This document shows, in pieces, positions 1 through 6,313 of a DNA stretch of 7,180 bases. Under the pieces are notes generated by a model that had not been told where the DNA came from, did no database searches, and saw nothing but the letters and a program-made list of their open reading frames with translations. Where the stretch lies: NCBI GenBank assembly GCA_910580005.1, contig CAJTXH010000131.1:1-7180 (forward strand), read 5' to 3'. Every line of letters begins with the position of its first letter. The first letter of the stretch is position 1. The stretch is from an uncultured Lachnospiraceae bacterium (GTDB lineage: Bacteria > Bacillota > Clostridia > Lachnospirales > Lachnospiraceae). Made by a program: the position numbers and the translations under genes.

Positions 1-1
1 T

Positions 2-54
2 CAGTGCTGAAAGCACTGCTAGTTACTATGAACAGCGTAGCTGTGAATAGTAAC
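2..54. repeat. Two adjacent stem-loops after the flavoprotein gene
   Basis: Two perfect or near-perfect inverted repeats lie side by side. The first is CAGTGCT / AGCACTG (2-8 and 12-18) with a GAA loop. The second has an outer arm GTTACTAT (22-29) paired with ATAGTAAC (47-54) and an inner arm ACAGC (32-36) paired with GCTGT (40-44). A symmetric GA/GA mismatch separates the two stems. They begin just after the TAG stop (56-58) of the minus-strand flavoprotein gene, so they could protect or end that transcript. However, no T-run follows on the minus strand, so this is not a classical terminator. Such a palindromic unit could also be a dispersed intergenic repeat, which one window cannot show. 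Confidence 0.55.
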
Positions 55-55
55 G

Positions 56-1315
56 CTAGACTGTTGCAGCAGAAATCCCAGCTATATAACCACTTGTCCA
101 TGCCCATTGCAGATTATAGCCGCCACATATGCCATCTATATCTGTTATTTCGCCTGCAAAATAAAGCCCGCTGCAAATCTTTGATTCCATTGTATCTACA
201 TTAATTTCTGATACTGGCACGCCCCCACATGTTACCTGTGCTTTATCAAAACCACCTGTTGCTTCTGGGTTTAAGCGCCATTCTTTCATTGTTTTTGCAA
301 TTTTATTTATCTCTTTATCTGTAATTCCTGCAGGCTTGCATTTTACAGATATTCCACATTTTTTAAGAAGTGCCATTGCAAGCCTGCTGTTTAAAATGCC
401 CTCCAGCATATCACCTGCACTTTTGTTTACAGGGTCTGCCCTGTGTGTTTTTAATTCCATGGTAATTTCCTCCACACTGTATAAAGGCATAATGTCTATA
501 ATAAGATATGGTTTTCTTTTGTTATACAATTCCACTGATATGTATCTGCTAACCTGGAATACAGGTATTCCCGATATCCCTTGTGCCACAAACTGCAGCT
601 CACCACTGTCTTTACACAATAACCGCCCTGTACCACTGTATGCCCTGACAGTCCCTTTTGTCCTTACGCCTGCCCAGTCTTTCAGAAACCTTTCATTTAA
701 TATACATGATGTAAGTGCTGGAAGCGGCGGGACTACTGAATGTCCAAGGCATTTTGCAATTTTATACCCTGAGCCGCCAGACCCATGCACATACCCGGCC
801 CTGCCACCTGTTGCAATAATAAACTTTTTCGCAAAATACTGTTTTTTATCTGTTTCTATAATAAAACCATCTTGTAGTTTATGTTTTTTATTAATATGTA
901 TTGTTGCTTTAACTACTTTTTCATCTGTATGTATAACTGTACCTGTATTTACGAGCTGCCTTTCCAATATATTCCTTACACTTGACGCCTGCCCTGTCAA
1001 TGGATATACATACCCGTCTTTTTCATATGGCATTATTCCATATTTTTTAAATAGTTCTATTGTTTCCCTGCATCCAAATTTCTTTAATGCATCCCATGCA
1101 AACGAGCAGCCATCTTCACCACTGCCCCTGTAACATTCCTTTGACTGGTAATAATTAGTATAATTGCATTTGCCATTGCCAGTTGCAAGTATTTTCTTGC
1201 CAGGCAGGGACATTTTTTCAATAACAGTAACGCCTGCCCCGCTCCTGGATGCAGCAAGGGCAGCCATTATACCTGCTGCCCCTCCTCCCGCAATTAATAT
1301 ATCTGTATTTTCCAT
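56..1315 (-). CDS. HI0933/BaiN-type FAD-dependent oxidoreductase
   Basis: A 419-residue flavoprotein, full length for the HI0933 / YhiN / BaiN-like family. The N-terminal FAD-binding Rossmann motif GGGAAG is at residues 10-15, with the ribose-binding acidic residue E33. The family signature GKKILATGNGKCNYTN is at 39-54. A mid-protein ATGG motif is followed by a Gly/Ser-rich stretch and a GH..PPLPAL segment. The C-terminal block with GLYFAGE, DIDG and GGYNLQWAW starts near residue 383 and contacts FAD. The substrate is unknown. Relatives are often named aminoacetone oxidase or BaiN (bile acid 7-alpha-dehydroxylation), but the family is widespread and neither function can be inferred here. No bai neighbours are present. 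Predicted cytoplasmic. The start is supported by AGGGAGA at 1322-1328, six bases before ATG. The gene lies 18 bp downstream of the BofC-like gene and is very probably co-transcribed with it. Confidence 0.93.
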   Translation of the reverse strand: MENTDILIAGGGAAGIMAALAASRSGAGVTVIEKMSLPGKKILATGNGKCNYTNYYQSKECYRGSGEDGCSFAWDALKKFGCRETIELFKKYGIMPYEKDGYVYPLTGQASSVRNILERQLVNTGTVIHTDEKVVKATIHINKKHKLQDGFIIETDKKQYFAKKFIIATGGRAGYVHGSGGSGYKIAKCLGHSVVPPLPALTSCILNERFLKDWAGVRTKGTVRAYSGTGRLLCKDSGELQFVAQGISGIPVFQVSRYISVELYNKRKPYLIIDIMPLYSVEEITMELKTHRADPVNKSAGDMLEGILNSRLAMALLKKCGISVKCKPAGITDKEINKIAKTMKEWRLNPEATGGFDKAQVTCGGVPVSEINVDTMESKICSGLYFAGEITDIDGICGGYNLQWAWTSGYIAGISAATV

Positions 1316-1333
1316 TAAAATTCTCCCTGTAAC

Positions 1334-2023
1334 TTACGAAGAATAATTCTCCAGAATACTATAAAGCTCGTCCTCATCCTGGACTTCTATTCCATTTTTT
1401 AGTGCACGCCTTTCTTTTGCATGAAGGTTTTCAGTTTCTATGCCTGTATATTCATATACCGTTTTTTTATCGCCATAATAAGCAACTACTTCACCATCAA
1501 CTGCAATAAGGTAATATTTAAACTTTACTTTTGAACTGTTATATATCTTTCTTACAATAAGGCGTTCATTTGAAAAACTTGTGACGCCCATGCTCTGTAA
1601 CCCTTTTAAAAACTCTTCTGCTGGCACGTCTTTCATATAATCTTTGCAGAAATTATCTGCATCTTCCCTTTTAAGCCCTACAAGCTCTTCTGGAAGTGTT
1701 TCATACTCAACAGTAGTTGTATCTTTTACAGCATCATAATTTTCAATCTGGTAAATAGTCTGTACTGAAAGTGTATCATAATCACTTGTATCTGCCTGTA
1801 CATTGTCTTCTTCCATATGCTGCTGTCTTTCTGAAAGTTCTTCATACCTTGATTCCACTTTATCTGTAACAACCGCATCAATTTCATTATAAACTTTTTC
1901 TTGGCTGCTTATCTGCATTTCCTCAAAATGTTTTAGTGCTGATTTATAACAGATATAATTGCCAAGGGCAAATACAGCCAGCAATGCACATATACTACAG
2001 GAATATTTAATTACACTTTTCAT
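1334..2023 (-). CDS. Single-pass membrane protein with BofC-like C-terminal region
   Basis: A 229-residue protein. Residues 7-25 form one hydrophobic segment that reads as a signal anchor, with basic residues before it, so the bulk should be extracytoplasmic. Residues 30-78 are charged and Gln/Glu-rich and look like a short coiled coil or stalk. The C-terminal part (about 168-229), with YLIAVDGEVVAYYG, TVYEYTGI, a GI.V.DE.ELY segment and the terminal LENYSS, resembles the BofC C-terminal domain known from Bacillus. There BofC acts in the intermembrane space to restrain signalling to sigma-K. Homologues beside a BaiN-like flavoprotein are, as I recall, common in Lachnospiraceae, many of which do not sporulate by the Bacillus route, so a sporulation role is not shown. 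The ribosome binding site is a modest AAAGG about 11 bases upstream. It is 58 bp downstream of the MutS-like gene and 18 bp upstream of the flavoprotein gene. Confidence 0.8.
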   Translation of the reverse strand: MKSVIKYSCSICALLAVFALGNYICYKSALKHFEEMQISSQEKVYNEIDAVVTDKVESRYEELSERQQHMEEDNVQADTSDYDTLSVQTIYQIENYDAVKDTTTVEYETLPEELVGLKREDADNFCKDYMKDVPAEEFLKGLQSMGVTSFSNERLIVRKIYNSSKVKFKYYLIAVDGEVVAYYGDKKTVYEYTGIETENLHAKERRALKNGIEVQDEDELYSILENYSS

Positions 2024-2081
2024 AAAATCACCGGACCTTTCTTTACAGCCTTAATATTATTATCGCCCGGCAAAACCATAT

Positions 2082-3770
2082 TTATACAGTCCAGAAACCA
2101 TTTTCAAGAAAAAACCGTGCTGCTTTTTCTGCGCCTTTCGTAATCTGCTGGTTATATCCAATCATCTCCAAAAGTTTTATTGCATTACGTGTTTTTGTAG
2201 TGCCTTTCCTGAGTTTATAGTCAAAAACAACATTATTCTCCTCAACTTTTTCTTCAAAATGGTAATTATCAAACCTGCCTGACAGTATTTTGGCAAGTTC
2301 AAGGTCATGTGTTGCAGCAAAACACATTGCATTTGCATCTGCTATACATTCAAGTATCTTGGAAGAAGATGCTATACGCTCAAGTGTATTAGTTCCTCTT
2401 AAAACTTCATCTATAAAACACAATACTGGTATATCTGCTTCTGCTGCTTTGTCAATAATCCTTTTAAGCGATTTTATTTCTACAATATAATAGCTTTCAT
2501 TACTAAAAATATCATCCCTCAATGCCATTGATGAATATATATGGAAAAAACATGAACTGTAACTGCCTGCAAGCACTGTATAAATTGTCTGTGCAAATAT
2601 TGCATTTAGTGCAGCTGTCTTTATAAATACTGATTTGCCAGAGGCATTAGAGCCTGTAATCAATATACTTCTGCCAGTATTTACTGAATTTTTAACAGGT
2701 TCATCCAAAAGCGGATGGTATAAATCTGTAAATTCCATTGTTATATCTCTTTTTGAAACTGCTTTGTGAAGCACTGGTACACACCACTCACTAGTACCTG
2801 CCCTGAATGATGCAATTGAAACCATACTATCTATATAACCTATTGTATTATAAATCCCAATTAATTCCTTTTCGTGTTTTTTAAGTTCCTCTGCCATATT
2901 GCAGATTTTTATTAAGTCTATATGAAAAAGGATTCTTATGTAATCCATAAGTGAATCAAGTAAATCCCCAGTCATATTCCCACCTGCAACAATCCAGCTG
3001 TTACTGTTGAACTTTTTAAGGCAGCGTGCACATGAAACAAGGCGTTCTTTATATTGTCCAATACCCTGGATATCTGCTTTTGCAACACTTTCTGACTGGC
3101 TGGTAATTCTTGCTATAAATGTGAAAATCTGTATATAAGAATCCATTTCTGCCTTGCTTCTGTAATATGTTATTACATTGTGTATAATTATAATAGCTGT
3201 TATAAGTACCATTACAGCCGGTTTTACCATACAAAGGCACAAAGAAACCAGAAGTGCCAGGCAGGAAAAAATATGGTATAATCTGCATCCTGTGTCCATA
3301 CCACTAATAGTTTTAATATAACTATATACTGAAACCTTATTTAACTTGCCAATACCTGCAAGTGCCATCTGTAGTTTTATACGCTCATTTTCATCTGCCT
3401 GTATGCAGTTAATTGTATTTTCCCTTTCTTCCAGCAGGGAAATGTCTGTACAAGGCTTGCGCAAAAGGGCATACAGGTATTCTTCACCTATAGAAGTCAT
3501 TGTATGGTTTAAATCCATAAATACTGCATCTATATCAAGGTCATTGCATGTTATGTCATCAACATCCCCGTCAGATACATTCTGCCTGTAATAATATTTT
3601 ATGTTCTCAAAAAGCTCATGTGAATATTCATCCCTTGACGGACTGCCCCATGTATTTTTAAGCCGCAGGAAAAGCCTCTGCTTATACTTGCGTTCATCAT
3701 AAATTCCTTTAACAATAAGAAGCAGTACCAGTATTACAGCAATAATTGCAATTTTGTAAGTAGTGTCCAT
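2082..3770 (-). CDS. Membrane-anchored MutS-like ATPase
   Basis: A 562-residue protein with a MutS-type C-terminal ATPase. Walker A GSNASGKS is at 373-380, Walker B with the conserved tail IDEVLRGTNT at 453-462, and the ATHD switch histidine region at 486-489. The residues before Walker A (YHPLLDEPVKNSV) match the usual MutS lead-in. The N-terminal half carries a recognisable MutS core piece (VFMDLN..MTSIGEEYLY..LR, about 83-104). The mismatch-recognition domain I with its Phe-X-Glu motif is absent, and so is any Smr nuclease domain. Three hydrophobic segments are visible: 5-23, 165-182 and 184-201. It is therefore a MutS-related membrane protein rather than the mismatch-repair MutS (about 850 residues). 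Its function is unknown; ATP-driven clamping on DNA near the membrane is conceivable but unproven. GGAGG lies six bases before ATG. It is the first gene of the minus-strand operon. Confidence 0.88.
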   Translation of the reverse strand: MDTTYKIAIIAVILVLLLIVKGIYDERKYKQRLFLRLKNTWGSPSRDEYSHELFENIKYYYRQNVSDGDVDDITCNDLDIDAVFMDLNHTMTSIGEEYLYALLRKPCTDISLLEERENTINCIQADENERIKLQMALAGIGKLNKVSVYSYIKTISGMDTGCRLYHIFSCLALLVSLCLCMVKPAVMVLITAIIIIHNVITYYRSKAEMDSYIQIFTFIARITSQSESVAKADIQGIGQYKERLVSCARCLKKFNSNSWIVAGGNMTGDLLDSLMDYIRILFHIDLIKICNMAEELKKHEKELIGIYNTIGYIDSMVSIASFRAGTSEWCVPVLHKAVSKRDITMEFTDLYHPLLDEPVKNSVNTGRSILITGSNASGKSVFIKTAALNAIFAQTIYTVLAGSYSSCFFHIYSSMALRDDIFSNESYYIVEIKSLKRIIDKAAEADIPVLCFIDEVLRGTNTLERIASSSKILECIADANAMCFAATHDLELAKILSGRFDNYHFEEKVEENNVVFDYKLRKGTTKTRNAIKLLEMIGYNQQITKGAEKAARFFLENGFWTV

Positions 3771-3776
3771 AACAAG

Positions 3777-3828
3777 CCTCCGTTTTTAATGTTTTAGGCG
3801 ATTATACCAGAAAATACTAGAAATACAA
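3777..3828 (-). promoter_or_regulatory. Extended -10 promoter and RBS of the MutS-like operon
   Basis: On the minus strand a -10 hexamer TATAAT (plus-strand 3801-3806) is preceded by TGG, giving the TGnTATAAT extended -10 form. A -35-like TTGTAT (3823-3828) sits 16 bases upstream. Transcription would start near 3794. The ribosome binding site GGAGG (3777-3781) follows, six bases before the start codon. This is the only strong promoter I see for the three minus-strand genes below it. Confidence 0.7.
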
Positions 3829-4120
3829 AACCAGTTTCTTTTCTATATTATGGCTTTCCTGATACCGGGATTATATATACATTATCCAGGACACCAATCT
3901 GTACATACAAAATACTATAATCTTCTAAGTGGCCTTGCTATGAAAATAAAACCCACGGCCAAGAACTTGAACCTTGACAATAAATGTTTTAAACAATCAT
4001 GAAGGCATATTTATAAAACAATTGCTCTTAACTATATGGTGCCAGCACTATGTATGTATAACATTAGCAAGAAATATATCAATCCGTTGTGCTCTGCCAC
4101 TTTAATTAACAAAGCAGGTT
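3829..4120. other. Intergenic stretch without a supported gene
   Basis: This AT-rich region separates the end of the methyltransferase gene from the MutS operon promoter. A plus-strand frame open from 3790 to 3999 (ATG at 3850, stop at 4000-4002) encodes about 50 residues after its ATG. It has no clear ribosome binding site and resembles nothing I know. A lone TTGACA at 3974-3979 on the plus strand has no matching -10 and no gene after it. The small palindrome GTGCCAGCAC and a weak CCACT / AGTGG pair (4097-4101, 4125-4129) around the methyltransferase stop are not convincing terminators. I see no RNA gene. Confidence 0.5.
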
Positions 4121-4876
4121 TTATAGTGGTTTTTGTGCCAAGTATAAAGGTATTGTATCTATAATCTTAATTTGATTGTTATTTTGTAAAACAGCGTCTC
4201 TAATTCCTGAATAATATAATGATTTATGAGGTTCTTCTAAAGTTATATGCTCGCAATGAGTACCTATATATGAAATATATTCATCCGCTGTCAGTATTCT
4301 CTCACTTTTCCATTCACAGTAACTGCAATTAATAAATCCATATTTAGTGACATTTTCATAATTAATTTTACAACCATATTTTTGCCTGACACGAAAATAT
4401 TTGTCATATACTTCTTGGATCTTCTCATATAAATCCACGTTAGAGCTTCTTTCATCAGAACGTGTCATGAACATTGCTAAATATCCACCTGGTTTTAATA
4501 CTTGAAACGCTTTAGTAAAAGCTATCTCTTCTGGAATCCATTGAATAGCCGCTGCTGAAAATACTAAATCATACACATTCTCTCCCAGATTGTAAGTTTC
4601 AAAATCGTCATTGATAATTTTGAAATTACTATATATACTAAACTTCCTTTTCATGAAAGATGCAAAATTTTCCCCAAGTTCTATTGCTGTATAATCACAA
4701 CCAGTTAATAAAACAGGCTCTGTTGCCTGCCCTGTTCCAGGTCCAATCTCCAATACTTTTTTGTTATAATCAAGATGACAAACAAGACTTAATTTGTCAA
4801 AAAGTTCTTTGCAATATCTTGGGCGGTTTTTGTCAAATTCTTCAGGAATCCTATCAAATGTTTTTCTAAAATCCAT
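4121..4876 (-). CDS. Class I SAM-dependent methyltransferase
   Basis: A 251-residue protein of the Methyltransf_11/25 type. SAM-binding motif I, VLEIGPGTGQA, is at 41-51. The acidic end of beta-2 is E66 in YTAIELG. Motif II is around INDDFETY (88-95). The post-motif segment VYDLVFSAAAIQWI is at 101-114 and VLKPGGYLAMF at 126-136. The C-terminal 110 residues presumably form the substrate cap and are not diagnostic. The Q-W after the fourth strand is common in trans-aconitate and ubiquinone-type small-molecule methyltransferases, so a small-molecule substrate is more likely than DNA or rRNA, but it cannot be named. GGGAGG (4886-4891) lies nine bases before ATG, and a near-consensus promoter lies upstream. 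The gene appears to be a single-gene unit. Its AT-rich codon use and its damaged neighbours suggest horizontal origin (inference). Confidence 0.87.
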   Translation of the reverse strand: MDFRKTFDRIPEEFDKNRPRYCKELFDKLSLVCHLDYNKKVLEIGPGTGQATEPVLLTGCDYTAIELGENFASFMKRKFSIYSNFKIINDDFETYNLGENVYDLVFSAAAIQWIPEEIAFTKAFQVLKPGGYLAMFMTRSDERSSNVDLYEKIQEVYDKYFRVRQKYGCKINYENVTKYGFINCSYCEWKSERILTADEYISYIGTHCEHITLEEPHKSLYYSGIRDAVLQNNNQIKIIDTIPLYLAQKPL

Positions 4877-4941
4877 ATTTTACTGCCTCCCTAAACACTA
4901 TTTATATCTTTCCTCTATCAACCAATAATATTGACATTCTG

Positions 4942-4970
4942 ATTATATCACCCTTACTCTCTATTTTCAA
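4942..4970 (-). promoter_or_regulatory. Promoter of the intact methyltransferase gene
   Basis: On the minus strand a -35 element TTGAAA (4965-4970) and a perfect -10 TATAAT (4942-4947) are separated by exactly 17 bases. Transcription would start near 4935, leaving a leader of about 58 bases before ATG. The -35 begins only four bases after the hairpin at 4975-5008. Transcription arriving from upstream would thus be stopped and a new transcript begun. Confidence 0.75.
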
Positions 4971-4974
4971 CAAG

Positions 4975-5008
4975 AAAACCGCAAAGGCTCTGTGACCTTT
5001 ACGGTTTT
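4975..5008 (-). terminator. Hairpin terminator upstream of the methyltransferase promoter
   Basis: A 13-base arm AAAACCGCAAAGG (4975-4987) pairs with CCTTTACGGTTTT (4996-5008) across an 8-base loop. The single non-Watson-Crick position is C/A on the plus strand but a stable G-U on the minus strand, so the structure is best for minus-strand RNA. There the hairpin ends in TTTT and is followed by CTTGTT, a modest U-rich tail. It would end transcription of whatever lies upstream (the methyltransferase remnant and the leader-like segment). Confidence 0.7.
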
Positions 5009-5217
5009 AAAAACAATTGGCAGAACAAATCATTTCCGCTTATCCCATCGAATCCGCAAACCCCTTTTTGATATTCTCCTGCCGAAAACCCCATTGCATC
5101 TTTTACCCTGCCAGCGTAAATTGCAGCCGTAGGCGGCTTCAGAGAATAGTCTTTTGTATATTTTGGCGTTATTCCAATTTGGAGTATGCTAAATCTCCCC
5201 CAAACCATACCAATTTA
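4999..5217 (-). other. Structured leader-like segment with a short reading frame
   Basis: Between the methyltransferase remnant and the promoter lies a structured stretch. It holds the hairpins AGCCG / CGGCT (5125-5138, loop TAGG) and TTTAC / GTAAA (5102-5120, with an inner CTG / CAG pairing), and a palindromic TCCAA / TTGGA near 5172-5183. A 69-codon minus-strand frame (ATG at 5206-5208) runs through it and stops at 4999-5001, inside the 5' arm of the terminator. No good ribosome binding site precedes its ATG, and I do not recognise the peptide as a protein family. The sequence resembles, from memory only, non-coding stretches that accompany accessory genes on clostridial mobile elements. 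It could equally be the decayed end of a gene. I annotate it as leader-like, not as a confident gene. Confidence 0.4.
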
Positions 5218-5742
5218 TCATTTTTTCCTAATTACAAAACCGACAAGCGATAAATATTTACCTATGCCCTTTTCAAAATATTCTTTATCTCTGACAGCAA
5301 ACGGATGATCTGACAAAAACCACTCCTCCCATGCAATATCAAAACTATCCAGATCAAATGCCATCTCTATTTCAAATTCACCAGTCTTCCCAAAATGATT
5401 TCTCCACCATTCTTTACTATGGAAAAGTTCATATTCGTTTTCTTCCCCATTTGCCCATTCCATGATTAATGGTTGTTCTGAACCATGAATCTCTTCCTTT
5501 AAGCCAGGCATAGCAATAATAAGTTTGCCATATTCCTTTAACAAGGGCAGAATTTTATTCTGTAGAAAATCCGGCTGTGTCGCAAAATAATGAAAAGAGT
5601 CAATACTTACAATGGCATCAAAATAACGATCTGCAAACGGAAGATTATTTGCATCAGCATGAACCGGAATGACAAGATTGCCGATTCCCCATTTTTTGAT
5701 TACAAATGTAACCCAAACCAGATTGTAAATAATATATAACTT
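5218..5742 (-). pseudogene. N-terminally truncated SAM-dependent methyltransferase
   Basis: The open frame is 175 codons (stop at 5743-5745). It carries the C-terminal two thirds of a clostridial SAM-dependent methyltransferase family that is normally near 250 residues. From about 5718 downward it reads VWVT, KKWGIGNLVIPVHADANN, LPFADRYFDAIVSIDSFHYF, LLKEYGKLIIAMPGL, FHSKEWWRNHF, then EEWF and a final VGFVIRKK. Those are motif II, the post-motif strand, and the family's HS..WW and W..W landmarks. Motif I (the glycine-rich SAM loop) and everything before it are missing, so it should not bind SAM. No ATG or ribosome binding site introduces the frame. The only candidate start downstream, TTG at 5542-5544, would remove still more of the fold. 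A few residues also seem to be missing near VWVT. It is probably a dead remnant. It is not a duplicate of the intact methyltransferase at 4121-4876, which belongs to a different subfamily. Confidence 0.75.
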
Positions 5743-5833
5743 TTATTTATAAAACATCAGAAAACTTTACCGCTGCAATTTTCTTCTTTCCAAACCAATC
5801 TCTTCACAGTTCTTGGAATTAACTTTTGAAATG
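5743..5833. other. Unassigned DNA between two broken genes
   Basis: About 90 bases separate the truncated reductase from the truncated methyltransferase. On the minus strand a short frame overlapping the reductase end begins MVDISKVNSKNCEEIG and stops after about 24 codons. I cannot assign it to either neighbour or to any family. It is probably the residue of the event that removed the missing parts of both genes. No insertion sequence ends or target duplications are obvious. Confidence 0.4.
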
Positions 5834-6202
5834 TCAACCATCCTCTCTGTCACGTTCCATAGAATCATAGGAAAGATTTACAAATATCAGCCGTTCTATA
5901 AATGATTTCATTTCTCCAGTGATATTTCCCAAGTACACCGGAGATCCAAGTAACAATACATCGCTCGATATTATCCGCTTCAATACTTCTGTCATACCAT
6001 CCTTCATTACACAGCACCCAGCCAATTTACCTACTTTCCTCTTGCAACTAAAGCAACTGCAACATCCTTTGAAGTCTAAACCATAAAGATGAACTAATTC
6101 CGTCTCTGCGCCTGCAGATGCCGCTCCCTCAAGAGCCTTCTTCAGTAAAGTAGCAGTATTCCAGCTTTTTCTTGGGCTTCCGTTAATTGCTATTGCCTTC
6201 AT
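5834..6202 (-). pseudogene. C-terminally truncated flavodoxin-fold NAD(P)H reductase
   Basis: This encodes 122 residues of an FMN-dependent NADPH reductase / iron-sulfur flavoprotein-like family whose members are usually about 180-200 residues. The FMN phosphate loop NGSPRKSWNT is at 7-16. The second flavin-contacting segment GSPVYLGNITGEMKSFIERL is at 86-105. A cysteine cluster lies at C47, C48, C50, C53, C63 and C64, as in relatives that carry a CxxCxxC motif. Recognisable sequence ends near residue 114-117 (NLSYDSMER); then five unrelated residues and a stop follow. The missing third includes the last strand and helix of the fold and the third flavin contact, so activity is doubtful. The start is good: AAAGGG lies seven bases before ATG. 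It is divergent from the HxlR regulator, a standard pairing, so the intact gene was probably an HxlR-controlled redox enzyme. Confidence 0.72.
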
Positions 6203-6218
6203 AAAAAATCCCTTTCTC

Positions 6219-6246
6219 TTTACATTTCTAAATTTTTCTTTATAAT
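6219..6246 (+). promoter_or_regulatory. Promoter of the HxlR-family gene
   Basis: A -35 element TTTACA (6219-6224, one mismatch to TTGACA) and a perfect -10 TATAAT (6241-6246) are separated by 16 bases. Transcription would start near 6253, giving a leader of about 60 bases. The opposing promoter for the reductase must overlap this region. Its elements are weaker: TATACT (6250-6255) or TATAAA (6239-6244) on the minus strand, without a good -35 at normal spacing. Confidence 0.65.
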
Positions 6247-6251
6247 CTAAG

Positions 6252-6295
6252 TATAGCTATAAGATACAAAAATAAAAGTACGCACATTTTTGTGC
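6252..6295. promoter_or_regulatory. Candidate HxlR operator palindromes
   Basis: Two small palindromes lie between the divergent genes. TATAGCTATA (6252-6261) is a perfect 10-base palindrome sitting at the predicted start of HxlR transcription and over the reductase promoter. GCACA-TTTT-TGTGC (6282-6295) lies between that start and the ribosome binding site. HxlR proteins bind as dimers to inverted repeats and often repress their own gene and a divergent one, so either could be the operator. Which one, if any, cannot be told from sequence alone. Confidence 0.4.
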
Positions 6296-6313
6296 CCTAA
6301 AAGAGAGGATAAA

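Noticed and set aside
336..1133. A 265-codon plus-strand open frame
   Set aside because: It lies wholly antisense to the strongly supported flavoprotein gene, has no ribosome binding site, and encodes a Cys/Ser/Pro-rich peptide typical of a shadow frame.
56..1315. Naming the flavoprotein baiN and inferring bile acid metabolism
   Set aside because: The HI0933-like family is widespread in bacteria without bile acid pathways, and no bai genes are nearby.
3049..3288. Minus-strand 79-codon frame
   Set aside because: It lies inside the MutS-like gene in another frame, over a membrane-segment-coding region. It has no independent signals.
3974..3979. Consensus TTGACA on the plus strand as a promoter
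   Set aside because: No -10 at suitable spacing and no plus-strand gene downstream.
4097..4129. CCACT / AGTGG hairpin at the methyltransferase stop as its terminator
   Set aside because: Only five base pairs with a loop of more than 20 bases and no U-tract.
5218..5544. A 108-residue intact small protein starting at TTG 5544
   Set aside because: Family-like sequence continues in frame well upstream of 5544 and no ribosome binding site precedes the TTG. It is better read as part of a truncated methyltransferase.
6290..6313. TTG at 6290 as the HxlR start
   Set aside because: The ribosome binding site at 6303-6308 would be inside the coding sequence. ATG at 6314 has ideal spacing and gives the normal HxlR length.
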